Source of the DNA: CAWJPY01 sp963844865
Lineage (GTDB): Bacteria > Acidobacteriota > Thermoanaerobaculia > Thermoanaerobaculales > Sulfomarinibacteraceae
Reading direction: 5' to 3'
Assembly (NCBI GenBank): GCA_963844865.1
Contig: CAWJPY010000011.1
Location: 1 to 64,000, forward strand
Length of the DNA: 64,000 nucleotides
This document shows, piece after piece, positions 51,579 through 61,069 of this stretch (positions are counted from its first letter, which is position 1; each line of letters starts with the position of its first letter). The notes under the pieces were generated by a model that was given only the letters and a program-made list of their open reading frames with translations, was not told the DNA's origin and did not search any database. A program made the position numbers and the translations under genes.

Positions 51579-52900
51579 GTGCCGGCGGCGCCGTCGCGAT
51601 CCAGGGCGACGGTGTAGCGGAGGGCGGGCCACGCACCCTCAGGGAACGGGTTTGGCTCGAGCGCGATCACGACCTGGCGACCGGCGATGTGGCACACCCA
51701 GGTCCCGCCCGTCACCGGGTCGGGCCAGGCAGCCGGCGACCCATCGATGCCGCCGCCCCCATCCCGGACACGCCGCCGGACGTCGAGGGTGTGCCGCGTC
51801 AGGTCGAGGGCCAGGGCGGCGTGCACGCTGCGCGGCCACGACTGCCAGCTCGACGGCATCGCCCGTCGGGCGAGTGCGTTCCAGCGAGGGATCAATCGGT
51901 CCAGGTCGGCGGCGAAGGCACCGCCGTCGAAGGTCGCCACCTGTGCCGGGTCGAGCCGCGTCACGGCGTCGACGACGGCGGTCTCCTGGGGCATGGTGGC
52001 GAGCACGGCGAACGGTTGCACGATGAAGCGCAGCTGGCGTTGTCGACCCCACTGCATGCGCTGCGCCCGGTGTCGCGACCTGCGTGCCTCGAAGAGATAG
52101 GCGCCGCGTACACCGGCCACCGGATCCACCGACGCCAACTGTCGCTCCGACACCGGCGAGGGATCCGGTGCGAGGCGGAGCATGGGGAGGAGGTCTTCGA
52201 GGACGGTCATGGCCGTCTCCTGTACGACGAGCTCCGGGCTCCCCAGGAGGGACTCGTTGATCCGCCATGAGGCATGCAGCAGGCGCGAGGCCGCCCGTGA
52301 CCGATGCTCGACGATGGCGATCCACGCCTCGCTGAGGAGGATGTGCTGGAGCTGGAGCATGCCACCGAGGTCCACATCGGGTGGGGTCGGACGATCGGCG
52401 TCGATCTGCCACCGGGGGAGATCTCCCCGGAGGGCCACCGCCACCAGGTCGTCGACCTGACGGCTCGCGGAGGTGTGCCACGCAACATAGCGGGCGGCGT
52501 TCGGCCATGGTGACGGCCGCCGGGGATTCACGAAGGTGTCGGCCACCTCGGCCAGGGCCGCCGCCGTCTCACTGTCGGGTTGCACCCTGTGCGGCGACTG
52601 CAGGGGAGCCAGAGCGACACCGAGCTCGGCGGCGGCGGTCTCCAGCTGAAGAGCGGCGGAGTTGCGGGGGGTCGTGTGGTCGGTAGGCGCAGGCACGGAC
52701 ACGCCCTGGAGCAGCCGCGCCTGGCGGCGGACCCGACCGTCCTCCAGGCGGGGCAGCACGCCGCCCAGGACGAGGGAGGCGACGACGACCAGGACCAGGA
52801 GCGTCGCCAGGATCACTCCGAGCCCGCCGATGCCGAGGACGAGCGCCTGCTCGCAGGCTGCCCTGGCGCCCCAGCGCAGCATCCGCACCTGAAAATGCAT
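51575..52900 (-). CDS. Uncharacterised membrane-anchored protein
   Basis: I do not recognise this 441-residue protein. One long hydrophobic segment (about residues 20-48, VLGIGGLGVILATLLVLVVVASLVLGG) anchors a mostly helical, Arg-rich domain. There are no Cys clusters or enzyme motifs. TATCAT lies eight bases before the ATG without a Shine-Dalgarno, so transcription may be leaderless. It overlaps the zinc-ribbon gene downstream by four bases (ATGA), so the two are an operon convergent with the minor pilins. Confidence 0.65.
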   Translation of the reverse strand: MHFQVRMLRWGARAACEQALVLGIGGLGVILATLLVLVVVASLVLGGVLPRLEDGRVRRQARLLQGVSVPAPTDHTTPRNSAALQLETAAAELGVALAPLQSPHRVQPDSETAAALAEVADTFVNPRRPSPWPNAARYVAWHTSASRQVDDLVAVALRGDLPRWQIDADRPTPPDVDLGGMLQLQHILLSEAWIAIVEHRSRAASRLLHASWRINESLLGSPELVVQETAMTVLEDLLPMLRLAPDPSPVSERQLASVDPVAGVRGAYLFEARRSRHRAQRMQWGRQRQLRFIVQPFAVLATMPQETAVVDAVTRLDPAQVATFDGGAFAADLDRLIPRWNALARRAMPSSWQSWPRSVHAALALDLTRHTLDVRRRVRDGGGGIDGSPAAWPDPVTGGTWVCHIAGRQVVIALEPNPFPEGAWPALRYTVALDRDGAAGT

Positions 52901-52925
52901 GTCTCAAAATGATAGCACCGCGGGG

Positions 52926-54419
52926 TCAGTGTGCGCGACGCTGGAGCATCTGGTTCCGGGGGTCGCGGCTCTCGCCCACCGACGACACCCGGATGGCGGC
53001 CCGCTCGCCTACGGGGCAGCGGTTCTCGCACAGGCCGCAGCCGGTGCACATCTCGGGCTGGACGTGGGGTTTCTGCACGACGACCGGGGCGCCGTTCCGA
53101 CCGACGACCTCGGTGTCCTCCAGCCAGACGGCCTTGGGAGAGGTCGGGCACATCTCCTCGCACACGATGCAGGGCGTGTCCATGGCCCACGGCAGGCAAC
53201 GGCCGCGATCCAGGAAGGCAGTGCCGACAGTCACCTTGGCGGGACCGCCGATGGCCTGCTTGGCGGCGGGCTCGAGGGTGGCGATGGCACCGGTCGGGCA
53301 GACCTGACCGCAGCGGATGCAGGAGGGCTCGCACCAGCCGCGGCGCGTGTCGAGGACGGGAGTGAACAGCCCCTCCACGCCGGTGCGTCCGAGGTCGGAG
53401 ATGATCACCCCGGTGGGGCAGGAGGCGACGCAGGCGCCGCAGGTGACGCAGCGAGCCAGGAACGCCTCCTCGTCCAGCGCGCCCGGGGGGCGGATGGCGT
53501 CGTGGGCTCGGGAGCCTCCTCCTCCGCCCGCCGCCCGCAGCACTGGGGCGATGGCGGCGGCGCCGACGACGCCGAGGAAGAAGCGACGGCGTCCCACGTC
53601 GAGGGCCGGTGTGGCCGGGGCCTGCTGTGCTCCCGGCAGCCCGTAGCGGAGGCTCGCTTCCCGGCACACGGGGAGGCAGTTGAGGCACACGTGGCACTCG
53701 CTGACCCGGTGCGCGCCGAGGGGCTCGTCCGCGCCCTGGCAGGGGATGACGCACAGGGTGCAGCCGCTGCACTCGGCTTCGCCGCGGCGGATCCGGAACG
53801 GGGCGAGGCGGGCGGTGACGCCCAGGAGGGCGCCGAGGGGGCAGAGGGCACGGCAGAAGAAGCGCGGCATCCATGCGCTGGCGAGGAGCACGGCCAGCAG
53901 CAGCGAGAAGCTCAACCAGCCGCCCGGGGCGAGACCGCCGTGCCACAGGGGGCGCAGGCCGCCCGCCGCGGCGCGGTGCAGGAGGGGGATGGGTCCCAGC
54001 CAGCCGAGGTGATCGGCCCCCAGGACGGCCCACGTCAGGAGCACGGCGAGGAACACGTACTTGGTGGCGAACCAGGGACGGTAGCGATTGATCTTGGGGC
54101 GCTTGCGGCGTTCGGGCCCCGCGATCCAGGAGGTGAGGTGCTGCAGTGTCCCCAGGGGACAGATCCAGCCGCAGAAGACGCGCCCTAGGAGCGCTGTGAC
54201 GGCCAGGACGGCCAGGCCGGCCCAGGTCCAGCCGCTGATGGTCCAGTCGGCGAGTGCAGTGCCCACGGCTGCTGTGGGGTCCAGGGCCAGGAGCGCCGAG
54301 GCCAGGGCGCCCGGCACGAGGCTGACGGCCAGGCCCACGAAGAGCAACGCGAAGACGACCAGGAACAGCCCCTGGCTGGCGATGCGCACATGGCGGGCGC
54401 GGATCTTCACGGGGCTCAC
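52926..54419 (-). CDS. Membrane polyferredoxin (NapH-like) fused to MauM/NapG-type ferredoxin domain
   Basis: The 497-residue protein combines two modules. The N-terminal half has about five transmembrane helices with NapH-like motifs GRVFCGWICPLGTLQ and PRFFCRALCPLGALLG, plus ferredoxin Cys sets CSGCTLCVIPCQG and CHVCLNCLPVC. After an internal signal-like segment (RRRFFLGVVGAAAIAPVL, with consecutive Arg) the C-terminal half is a four-cluster ferredoxin: CVTCGACVASCP, CEPSCIRCGQVCP, CIVCEEMCP and CTGCGLCENRCP. It should carry electrons across or along the membrane. The GTG overlaps the DUF362 stop (GTGA). Confidence 0.88.
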   Translation of the reverse strand: MSPVKIRARHVRIASQGLFLVVFALLFVGLAVSLVPGALASALLALDPTAAVGTALADWTISGWTWAGLAVLAVTALLGRVFCGWICPLGTLQHLTSWIAGPERRKRPKINRYRPWFATKYVFLAVLLTWAVLGADHLGWLGPIPLLHRAAAGGLRPLWHGGLAPGGWLSFSLLLAVLLASAWMPRFFCRALCPLGALLGVTARLAPFRIRRGEAECSGCTLCVIPCQGADEPLGAHRVSECHVCLNCLPVCREASLRYGLPGAQQAPATPALDVGRRRFFLGVVGAAAIAPVLRAAGGGGGSRAHDAIRPPGALDEEAFLARCVTCGACVASCPTGVIISDLGRTGVEGLFTPVLDTRRGWCEPSCIRCGQVCPTGAIATLEPAAKQAIGGPAKVTVGTAFLDRGRCLPWAMDTPCIVCEEMCPTSPKAVWLEDTEVVGRNGAPVVVQKPHVQPEMCTGCGLCENRCPVGERAAIRVSSVGESRDPRNQMLQRRAH

Positions 54420-55411
54420 ACCTGGACCAGCAGGGAACGCCAGTCGGCGGTGCCGAGGCCGAGTCGCTCGGCGATGGCGAGGTGCTGGAGCTGGTGGCGA
54501 TCCAGCTCGAGCAGCGATCCCCCCCAGGCATCGGCGGCCACCGGATCGGTGGCGATCGCCACCAGGTCCGGCGAGGAGACCAGGTCCAACGAGCCGCCGG
54601 TCGGGCCGCCCCGGGCGAGCACCCGGGTCGCGTCCACGACGGTGAGGGTAGGGCGGAAGGCGGCCCCGAGCTCGGCGCAGACCTGGGGGGCCCGCTGATG
54701 GAGGCTGGAGCGGTTGCCGACCACGACGCCGAACCAGTTCTTCATGCCCAGGGTCGCGCGGGTGAGTGAGTGCTGCTTGACCACGGGGACGTTGATGACC
54801 CGGTCCGCCTCGGCGACGGGACGGAGCACCTGCCAGGGCCCCAGCCTGGTCCCGCCGAGGGCCAGCCGCACCGTCCCGGCGGTGCGCTGGTGGGCCACGC
54901 TGGCGCCGGCGGCGCGGGCGGCGGCGGCGATCCCGGACCGCGCGAAGGTGCGATCGGGGTCATGGCAGGTGTTGTCGGCCACCACCACCGAGGCCGCCCC
55001 CGCCGCCAGGCACAGCCGGACCAGCTCCGCGACCACCTCCGGGTCGGTGTTCGCCGCCTGCTCCGGCGTGCGGTCCCAGGCGCAGTTGGGCTTGATGAGG
55101 ACCCGCTCGCCGGCCCTCACGAAGGCGCCCATGCCCCCCAGGGCCGCCACGGCGCGGCGGACGTTGAGGCGAGGGCCGGAGGCGCCGGCAACCGCCACGC
55201 GGCCGGGCCGGTCGGTCTCGATCCGCCAGTCACGGGGAGGAGGGGCGATGGCCGCGGACGGCGGCCGATGGCGGCCGGCACGTCCATGCAGGAGGGTGCC
55301 GACTCCCCCGAGACCCACCATGGCCAGGGCCGCGGGTCCGAACACCCCGAGCAGCTCCCGCCGGCTCGCGAGACGGTCCTTCGCTTTCCTGTCGTGGCTG
55401 TCGCCGCTCAC
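54416..55411 (-). CDS. DUF362 domain protein with Tat-like signal
   Basis: The 331-residue protein opens with a twin-arginine-like leader (ASRRELLGVFGPAALAMVGLGGVGTLL), implying export in folded form, possibly with a cofactor. The DUF362 domain follows (VLIKPNCAWDRTPEQAANTDPEVVAELVRLCL, VVVADNTCHDP, VPVVKQHSLTRATLGMKNWFG, TVVDATRVLARGGPTGG). DUF362 proteins are often fused or adjacent to ferredoxins, and here the polyferredoxin overlaps it, so the pair probably forms a periplasmic/membrane redox unit. The substrate is unknown. The start GTG at 55411 has GGGGGCGCC upstream. Confidence 0.85.
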   Translation of the reverse strand: MSGDSHDRKAKDRLASRRELLGVFGPAALAMVGLGGVGTLLHGRAGRHRPPSAAIAPPPRDWRIETDRPGRVAVAGASGPRLNVRRAVAALGGMGAFVRAGERVLIKPNCAWDRTPEQAANTDPEVVAELVRLCLAAGAASVVVADNTCHDPDRTFARSGIAAAARAAGASVAHQRTAGTVRLALGGTRLGPWQVLRPVAEADRVINVPVVKQHSLTRATLGMKNWFGVVVGNRSSLHQRAPQVCAELGAAFRPTLTVVDATRVLARGGPTGGSLDLVSSPDLVAIATDPVAADAWGGSLLELDRHQLQHLAIAERLGLGTADWRSLLVQV

Positions 55412-55562
55412 GGCGCCCCCATGACGACGAGAATACGTGGTCCGGTGCGGGACTGTAAAGATTCCTGCTCCAGGTCGAACGCCCGCTGTCGGACCATCTC
55501 CAGATGACACGGAATCTCAGAAGGGCGCGCGCGGTTCCTTTGACCGATAAGGGGGAAGCTCG

Positions 55563-56414
55563 TGTCGGCTCTCAGAATCAGGCTGGTTCGTATCACTCTG
55601 CTCGACGCTCGGCGTCGGCGCGGTCCTGGCCACTCCGGTGGCGGCCCAGACCGCCGCGGATCAGCTCCCGTCGCAGCTCGAGCAGGTGGGCGTGGATGAA
55701 CACCCGAACGCCACGCTGCCCCGCGATGTCACTTTTGTCGACGAGACGGGTCGTACGGTGCGGCTGGGCGACTACTTCGACGGCTCTCGCCCCCTCATCC
55801 TGACGCTCAACTACTACGAGTGCCCCATGCTGTGCGGCCTCCAGCTCAACGGCCTCGCCGAGGGCCTCAAGCAGGTGGACTGGACCATCGGTGACGAGTT
55901 CGACGTGGTCACCGTGTCCATCAATCCCCTGGAGACGCCGGCGCTGGCCCGCCAGAAGCGGCAGAACTACCTCTCCTACTACGGCCGCAGCGGCGCCGGC
56001 TCCGCCTGGCACTTCCTCACCGGCCGCGAAGGCGACATCCGCCGCCTCGCCGATGCGGTGGGCTTTCACTACGCCTACGACGCGAAGCAGAAGCAGTACG
56101 CCCACCCCGCCGTGCTCTTCGTGTGCACCCCGGACGGCCGCGTCGCCCGCTACCTGTACGGCATCGAGTACCCGGCCAAGAACCTCCGCCTGGCGCTACT
56201 CGAGGCGTCCGAGGGCAAGATCGGCGGCGCCATCGACAGGATCGTCCTCTACTGTTACCACTACGATCCCGCCAGCCACCGCTACGCCCCGGTGGCCATG
56301 AACATCATGCGCGTGGGCGGCGGGGCCACCGTCCTCCTCCTGGGGACCGCGCTGGGCCTGTTCTGGGTTCGGGACAGCCGCCGCAAGCGGGGCGGCGCCC
56401 CCATCAAGCGATGA
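55563..56414 (+). CDS. SCO1/SenC family copper chaperone (frameshift in signal peptide)
   Basis: SCO proteins deliver copper to the CuA centre of cytochrome oxidase subunit II, encoded next. The copper motif CPMLC lies in LNYYECPMLCGLQLNGL and the ligand His near QYAHPAVLFVCTPDG. A C-terminal hydrophobic helix (GGGATVLLLGTALGLFWV) anchors it. The signal peptide is split: MSALRIRLVRITLL after AAGGGGGAAG is in one frame, and LGVGAVLATPVAAQT in another, because of one extra base near 55604. Without correction, translation could only begin at GTG 55638. The stop overlaps the coxB ATG (ATGA). Confidence 0.88.
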   Translation, partial: CRLSESGWFVSLCSTLGVGAVLATPVAAQTAADQLPSQLEQVGVDEHPNATLPRDVTFVDETGRTVRLGDYFDGSRPLILTLNYYECPMLCGLQLNGLAEGLKQVDWTIGDEFDVVTVSINPLETPALARQKRQNYLSYYGRSGAGSAWHFLTGREGDIRRLADAVGFHYAYDAKQKQYAHPAVLFVCTPDGRVARYLYGIEYPAKNLRLALLEASEGKIGGAIDRIVLYCYHYDPASHRYAPVAMNIMRVGGGATVLLLGTALGLFWVRDSRRKRGGAPIKR

Positions 56415-57398
56415 CCACCCTGGCGCTGACCTCGCTGCTCGCGGCCGGCCCGGCGGGGGCCGACGGCGGCTCCTTCTGGCTGCCGGCCGCGCGTTCCACC
56501 ACCGCCGGCGAGGTGGACTCGCTCTTCTACCTCATCCTGGGCATCTCGCTCTTCTTCTTCGTCCTCATCGTCGCCGTGATGCTCGCCTTCGTGCTCCGCT
56601 ACCGTCACCGTCGCGAGCGGCCGGCGGAGCCGTCCCAGGACCACAACCTCCCTCTCGAGCTCACCTGGACCTGATCCCGGTGGTGCTGGTGGCGGTCATC
56701 TTCTTCTACGGCTTCCGGGACTACCTGGACATCACCACCCCGCCCCGCAACGCCTACCAGGTCCAGGTGGAGGCCCAGCAGTGGAGCTGGAGCTTCACCT
56801 ATCCCAACGGCTACACGGACCCGTGCTCCACGTCCCGGTCGGCGCGTCCGGTGGAGCTGGTCATGACCTCGCGGGACGTGATCCACAGCCTCTACATCCC
56901 CGCCTTCCGCATCAAGCGCGACGTGGTGCCTGGACGCTACGCCAAGGTCTGGTTCGAGGCCACCGAGCCCGGCGAGTACGACCTGTTCTGCGCCGAGTAC
57001 TGCGGGACGAACCACTCCAACATGATCACCAAGGTCGTCGTCCACCCCACCGGGGAGTTCGAGACCTGGCTCGGCAAGGCGTCCAACTTCCTCGACCAGA
57101 TGACCCCCGTGGACGCCGGGCGCAAGATCTTCCAGGTGCGGGGCTGTCAGCAGTGTCACTCGGTGGACGGCACGGCCAAGGTGGGGCCCTCCCTGCGCGG
57201 CGTGTTCGGCACCAGGTGCGCCTGACGGACGGGAGCACCGTGACCGCCGACGAGAACTACATCCGCCAGTCCATTCTGGAGCCCGCGTCGAGGTGGTGGC
57301 CGGTTTCGACCCGGTCATGCCCACCTTCCAGGGTCGCCTGTCAGGACCAGGAGATCACGGCCCTGATCGCGTACCTGAAGTCCCTGGACGGCAACTGA
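56411..57398 (+). pseudogene. coxB: Cytochrome c oxidase subunit II with fused cytochrome c domain (caa3-type), frameshifted
   Basis: Read across frames this is a caa3-type subunit II. It has a signal region and two helices (VDSLFYLILGISLFFFVLIVAVMLAFVL and IPVVLVAVIFFYGF), then a cupredoxin domain with the CuA motif CAEYCGTNHSNM and AQQWSWSF, then a cytochrome c domain with heme motif GCQQCHS. Single-base indels break it near 56672, 56820, 56846, 57214, 57292 and 57346. Every segment expected of the protein is present, so sequence error is likelier than a true pseudogene. It receives electrons from soluble or membrane cytochrome c and passes them to subunit I. Confidence 0.85.
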
Positions 57399-57414
57399 GG
57401 AGGTACCGGACATC

Positions 57415-59124
57415 ATGGCCGTCGCCACCCCCGGCTCCCCCTGACCGACCGCGCAGCTCCCGCGGGCGCGACCTACCTGAACGCCGAGCGCGGTCTCCGG
57501 TCCTGGCTGTTCACCCTCGACCACAAGCGGATCGGGGTGATGTACCTGGTCTCGATCCTGGCCTCGTTCCTGGCCGGGGGCGATCTTCGCGCTGCTGGTG
57601 CGGACCGAGCTGCTGACGCCGGGCCCCACCATCATGGGTCCGGACACCTACAACAAGATGTTCACCCTGCACGGGGCGGTGATGATCTTCCTCTTCATCA
57701 TCCCCGGCATCCCGGCCACCCTGGGCAACTTCGTGCTGCCCCTCATGCTCGGAGCCAAGGACGTGGCCTTCCCCCGCCTCAACCTGGCAGCTTCTGGATC
57801 TGGGTGATCGGGCGCCACGGTGGCCATCTCCGCCATCGTGCTGGGGGGCGTGGACACCGGCTGGACCTTCTACACCCCCTACAGCACCACCACCAACACC
57901 GCGCGTCATCCGCCATGACCCTGGGCGCCTTCATCCTGGGCTTCTCCTCCATCTTCACCGGCCTGAACTTCATCGTCACCATCCACAAGATGCGGCCCGA
58001 GGGCATGACCTGGTTGCGCATGCCGCTGTTCCTGTGGGGCATCTACGCCACCGCCATCATCCAGGTGCTGGCGACGCCGGTGCTGGGCATCACGCTGCTC
58101 CTGCTGGTGGCGGAGCGGGTCCTGGGCGTGGGCATCTTCGATCCCGCCCTGGGCGGCGACCCGGTGCTGTACCAGCACTTCTTCTGGTTCTACTCCCACC
58201 CCGCCGTGTACATCATGATCCTGCCCGCCATGGGCATCATGAGCGAGGTGATCGCGGTGTTCTCGCCGCAAGCACATCTTCGGCTACCGCTTCATCGCCT
58301 GCGTCCAGCATCGCCATCGCCATCCTCGGCTTCCTGGTGTGGGGCCACCACATGTTCGTCAGCGGCCAGTCCAGCTGGCCAGCTGGTCTTCTCGGCCCTC
58401 ACCTTCGCGGTGGCCATCCCCTCGGCGATCAAGGTCTTCAACTGGGTGGCGACCATGTACAAGGGCTCGGTCCGCCTCGCTGACGCCCATGCTCTATGCC
58501 CTGGCCTTCCTGTTCCTGTTCACCATCGGCGGGCTCACCGGCCTCTTCCTGGGCGCCCTGGCCACCGACGTCCACCTCGCACGACACCTACTTCGTCGTC
58601 GCCCACTTCCACTACGTGATGGTCGGGCGGCACGGTGATCGCCTTCCTGGCCGGCCTCCACTACTGGTGGCCGAAGATGTCCGGCAGGATGTACAGCGAG
58701 CGCTGGGGCCGGGTGGGCGCGCTCCTCATCTTCGTCGGCTTCAACCTCACGTTCTTCCCCCAGTTCGTCATGGGCACCCACGGCATGCCCCGCCGCTACT
58801 TCAACTATCCTGCCGCGCTTCGAGGGCCTGCACCAGGCGTCCACGGTCGGCTCCTACGTGCTGGGGCTGGGCTTCATGGTCGTCGCCGCCTACCTGCTGC
58901 ACTCGCTGTTCCGCGGCGCCCCGGCGCCGGCCAACCCCTGGGGCGAGCGCCACCCTGGAGTGGGAGACCAGCTCGCCGCCGCCGCACGACAACTTCGACG
59001 AGGAGTTCGAGGCCTCGGCGACCCCTACGACATCGAGTCGCTCGAGTACGACCCGGCCGGCGGCGGCTACCGGCGTCACGATCCGTCCGCGATCCGGCTC
59101 CGTCCCGCGGCGGCGGCCCGCTGA
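57415..59124 (+). pseudogene. coxA: Cytochrome c oxidase subunit I, multiply frameshifted
   Basis: Read across frames this is a complete A-type subunit I of about 570 residues: LFTLDHKRIGVMYL, TLHGAVMIFLF (heme a ligand), FFWFYSHPAVYIMILPAMG, WGHHMFV (CuB His pair), HDTYFVVAHFHYVM (heme ligands), and a C-terminal hydrophilic tail. At least a dozen single-base indels interrupt it, near 57441, 57582, 57786, 57810, 57903, 57912, 58270, 58298, 58375, 58480, 58579, 58626, 58813 and 58951. The catalytic residues all survive in one frame or another, which argues for base-calling/assembly error. The ATG follows GAGGAGGTACC. It is the proton-pumping heme-copper core. Confidence 0.87.
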
Positions 59125-59976
59125 TGGCCAGCCCGGCCCACGACCGGCGAGCCGCACCTGGCCCATCACTTCGCCAACCTGGACCAGCAGTACCAGTCGG
59201 CCAAGCTCGGCATGTGGGTCTTCCTGGCCACCGAGGTCCTGTTCTTCGGCGGCCTGTTCTGCGCCTACGCGGTCTACCGGGCCAACCACCCCGAGGTCTT
59301 CCTCTACGCCCACCAGTTCCTGGACAAGCGGCTGGGCGCCCTGAACACCGCCGTCCTCATCTGCAGCTCCTTCACCATCGCCTGGGCGGTGCGGGCCGCC
59401 CAGCTCAAGCAGGTCCGCCTGCTGATCCTGCTCCTGTCGCTCACCTTTCTGCTGGCGTCGGGCTTCTTGGGCGTCAAGTACATCGAGTACCGGCAGAAGT
59501 GGGAGCACGGCCTGCTGTGGGCGCGGCGCTACCACCCGGAGGTCCACCTGGTCCAGGAGAGCCCCGGTCACGACGTGGAGGTCCCCGGGGCGGCGCGCCC
59601 CGGGCCGGGCGCGCAGGCCGCGCAGGAGGCGCCCGTCACCCCGGCCGCCGACGGCGACGCCGACCGGTCGCGCATCGCGGATGCCGCCAGCGGCCCCGTG
59701 GGTCTGGCCGAGCCCATGCCGACGAGTGGCGAGCACAGGGTGGTGGCCGAGCCCCACAACGCCCAGGTCTTCTTCTCCATCTACTTCCTGATGACCGGGC
59801 TGCACGGCATCCACGTCCTGGTGGGGATGGGGCTCATGGTGTGGCTGATCGCCCTCGCCTGGCGGGGCGCCTTCGCGGGCGGCAACTTCACCCGCGTGGA
59901 CATGTTCGGGCTCTACTGGCACCTGGTGGACCTGATCTGGATCTACCTGTTCCTGCTCCTGTACCTGGTGCACTGA
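59124..59976 (+). CDS. coxC: Cytochrome c oxidase subunit III (one frameshift near N-terminus)
   Basis: The intended ATG at 59124 overlaps the coxA stop (TGATG). A base indel near 59147 throws EPHLAHHFANLDQQ into the frame that then continues GMWVFLATEVLFFGGLFCAYAVYR to the end; an uncorrected start would be ATG 59212. Subunit III has seven helices in most species; here the last ones are FFSIYFLMTGLHGIHVLVGMGLMVWLIAL and WHLVDLIWIYLFLLLYLVH. A hydrophilic Pro/Ala/Asp-rich insertion of about 60 residues (59560-59750) follows the third visible helix, longer than usual. It stabilises subunit I. Confidence 0.88.
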
Positions 59977-59987
59977 GGAGGCGTGAC

Positions 59988-60323
59988 ATGAGCGAGCGGA
60001 CCGCGAGCGGCGTCCACATCACCTCGTTGAGGACCCTGGTGGTGGTATGGATCGCCCTCCTCATCGGCACCTGGCTGACGGTGACCGCCACGTACTTCGA
60101 CTTCGGGAGCCTCAACCTCTGGATCGGCCTCGCCATCGCCACCGGCAAGGCGCTCCTGGTGGCCCTGTACTTCATGCACATGCGCTGGGACAGGCCCTTC
60201 AACGCCTTCGTGTTCCTGACGGCCTTCGCGTTCCTGGCCCTGTTCATCGGCCTCGCGCTCATGGACAGCGCCCACTACCAGGACGTGGTGATCCCCGGCT
60301 ACGCCCCGGCCCTCCAGCAGTGA
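59988..60323 (+). CDS. coxD: Cytochrome c oxidase subunit IV (prokaryotic type)
   Basis: The 111-residue protein has three transmembrane helices (about 14-34, 40-62, 70-90). MSERTASGVHITSLRTLVVVWIALLIGTWLTVTATYFDFG and ALLVALYFMHMRWDRPFNAFVF are typical of the caa3/CyoD-like small subunit. GAGGAGGCGTGAC precedes the ATG. The frame is intact, marking the end of the indel-rich stretch. Its stop overlaps the next gene's GTG (GTGA). Confidence 0.93.
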   Translation: MSERTASGVHITSLRTLVVVWIALLIGTWLTVTATYFDFGSLNLWIGLAIATGKALLVALYFMHMRWDRPFNAFVFLTAFAFLALFIGLALMDSAHYQDVVIPGYAPALQQ

Positions 60324-60934
60324 CCTCTCCCCGCCACGTTCCTGGGTTTGTGGCCGCCGAGGTGGCGCCGCCCTCCTCGCACCGGCGGGCGGGGGGGATC
60401 TCCGTGCGCCGCCTGGGCATGCGCCTGTTTTTGACGTCGGTCTCCGTTCTCTTTGCCGCCGCGCTGGTGGGGGTGCTGGTGGTCCGTTTCCGGGCCGCCG
60501 CCTGGCCTCCTCCCGGCACTCCCCCTCTTCCCCGGACACTGTGGGTGAGCAGCGGCATCCTCGTGGTGCTGAGCGTCCTCCTGGTGGGCGCGGGGCGGGC
60601 TGCGCGAAGGGGCCGCGTCGCCGACACCAGGCGCCGGCTCGCGGCGACCCTGGCCCTCGGTGTCGCGTTCCTGCTCTCGCAGACGGCCGGTTGGCTCCGC
60701 ATGCTGGAGGAGGGATTCGCACCCCGCCACAGCCTGTTCGCCTTCGCCTTCTACCTCCTGACCGCGCTCCATGCCCTGCACGTGGCGGGAGGGCTGGTGC
60801 CCCTGGGTCTGGTGACCGTCCGCGCGGGCCGCGGCCGCTACCTGGGCGATCCCGAGCCGGTGGAGCTGGTGGTCTCCTACTGGCACTTCCTCGCGTTCTC
60901 GTGGCTGGGCATCTTCCTGATGCTGGAGCTGTAG
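60320..60934 (+). CDS. Heme-copper oxidase subunit III-like protein
   Basis: The 204-residue membrane protein has five helices and the subunit III hallmarks TAGWLRMLEEGFAPRHSLFAFAFYLLTALHALHVAGGL and a terminal VELVVSYWHFLAFSWLGIFLMLEL. It is a second, shorter subunit-III-family gene in the same operon, coupled to coxD by GTGA. Such duplicated short forms occur in some caa3 operons. It may be an assembly factor or an alternative subunit; which cannot be told from sequence. Confidence 0.82.
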   Translation: MTSPRHVPGFVAAEVAPPSSHRRAGGISVRRLGMRLFLTSVSVLFAAALVGVLVVRFRAAAWPPPGTPPLPRTLWVSSGILVVLSVLLVGAGRAARRGRVADTRRRLAATLALGVAFLLSQTAGWLRMLEEGFAPRHSLFAFAFYLLTALHALHVAGGLVPLGLVTVRAGRGRYLGDPEPVELVVSYWHFLAFSWLGIFLMLEL

Positions 60935-61069
60935 CCCCCCGTCCGCGTCCCCGCCCGCGCCCGCGTCCGAATCCGCGATCAGCGTCAGTGGTCAGCGGCG
61001 GTAGCAGCGGGCAGCGACCAGGAGTCGGCGTTCTGGCCCACCCGGAAGGTCTCGCGTGCTCGCGGGTCT
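60935..61069. repeat. Non-coding spacer with both low-complexity modules
   Basis: CCCGTCCGCGTCCCCGCCCGCGCCCGCGTCC (60937-60968) is followed by GATCAGCGTCAGTGGTCAGCGGCGG (60979-61003). These are the reverse complements of the two modules at 2375-2605, adjoining here. Confidence 0.5.

Noticed and set aside
55638..55640. GTG 55638 as the genuine start of the SCO protein
   Set aside because: It would remove the signal peptide, which is present upstream in another frame behind a good Shine-Dalgarno; a one-base indel explains both.
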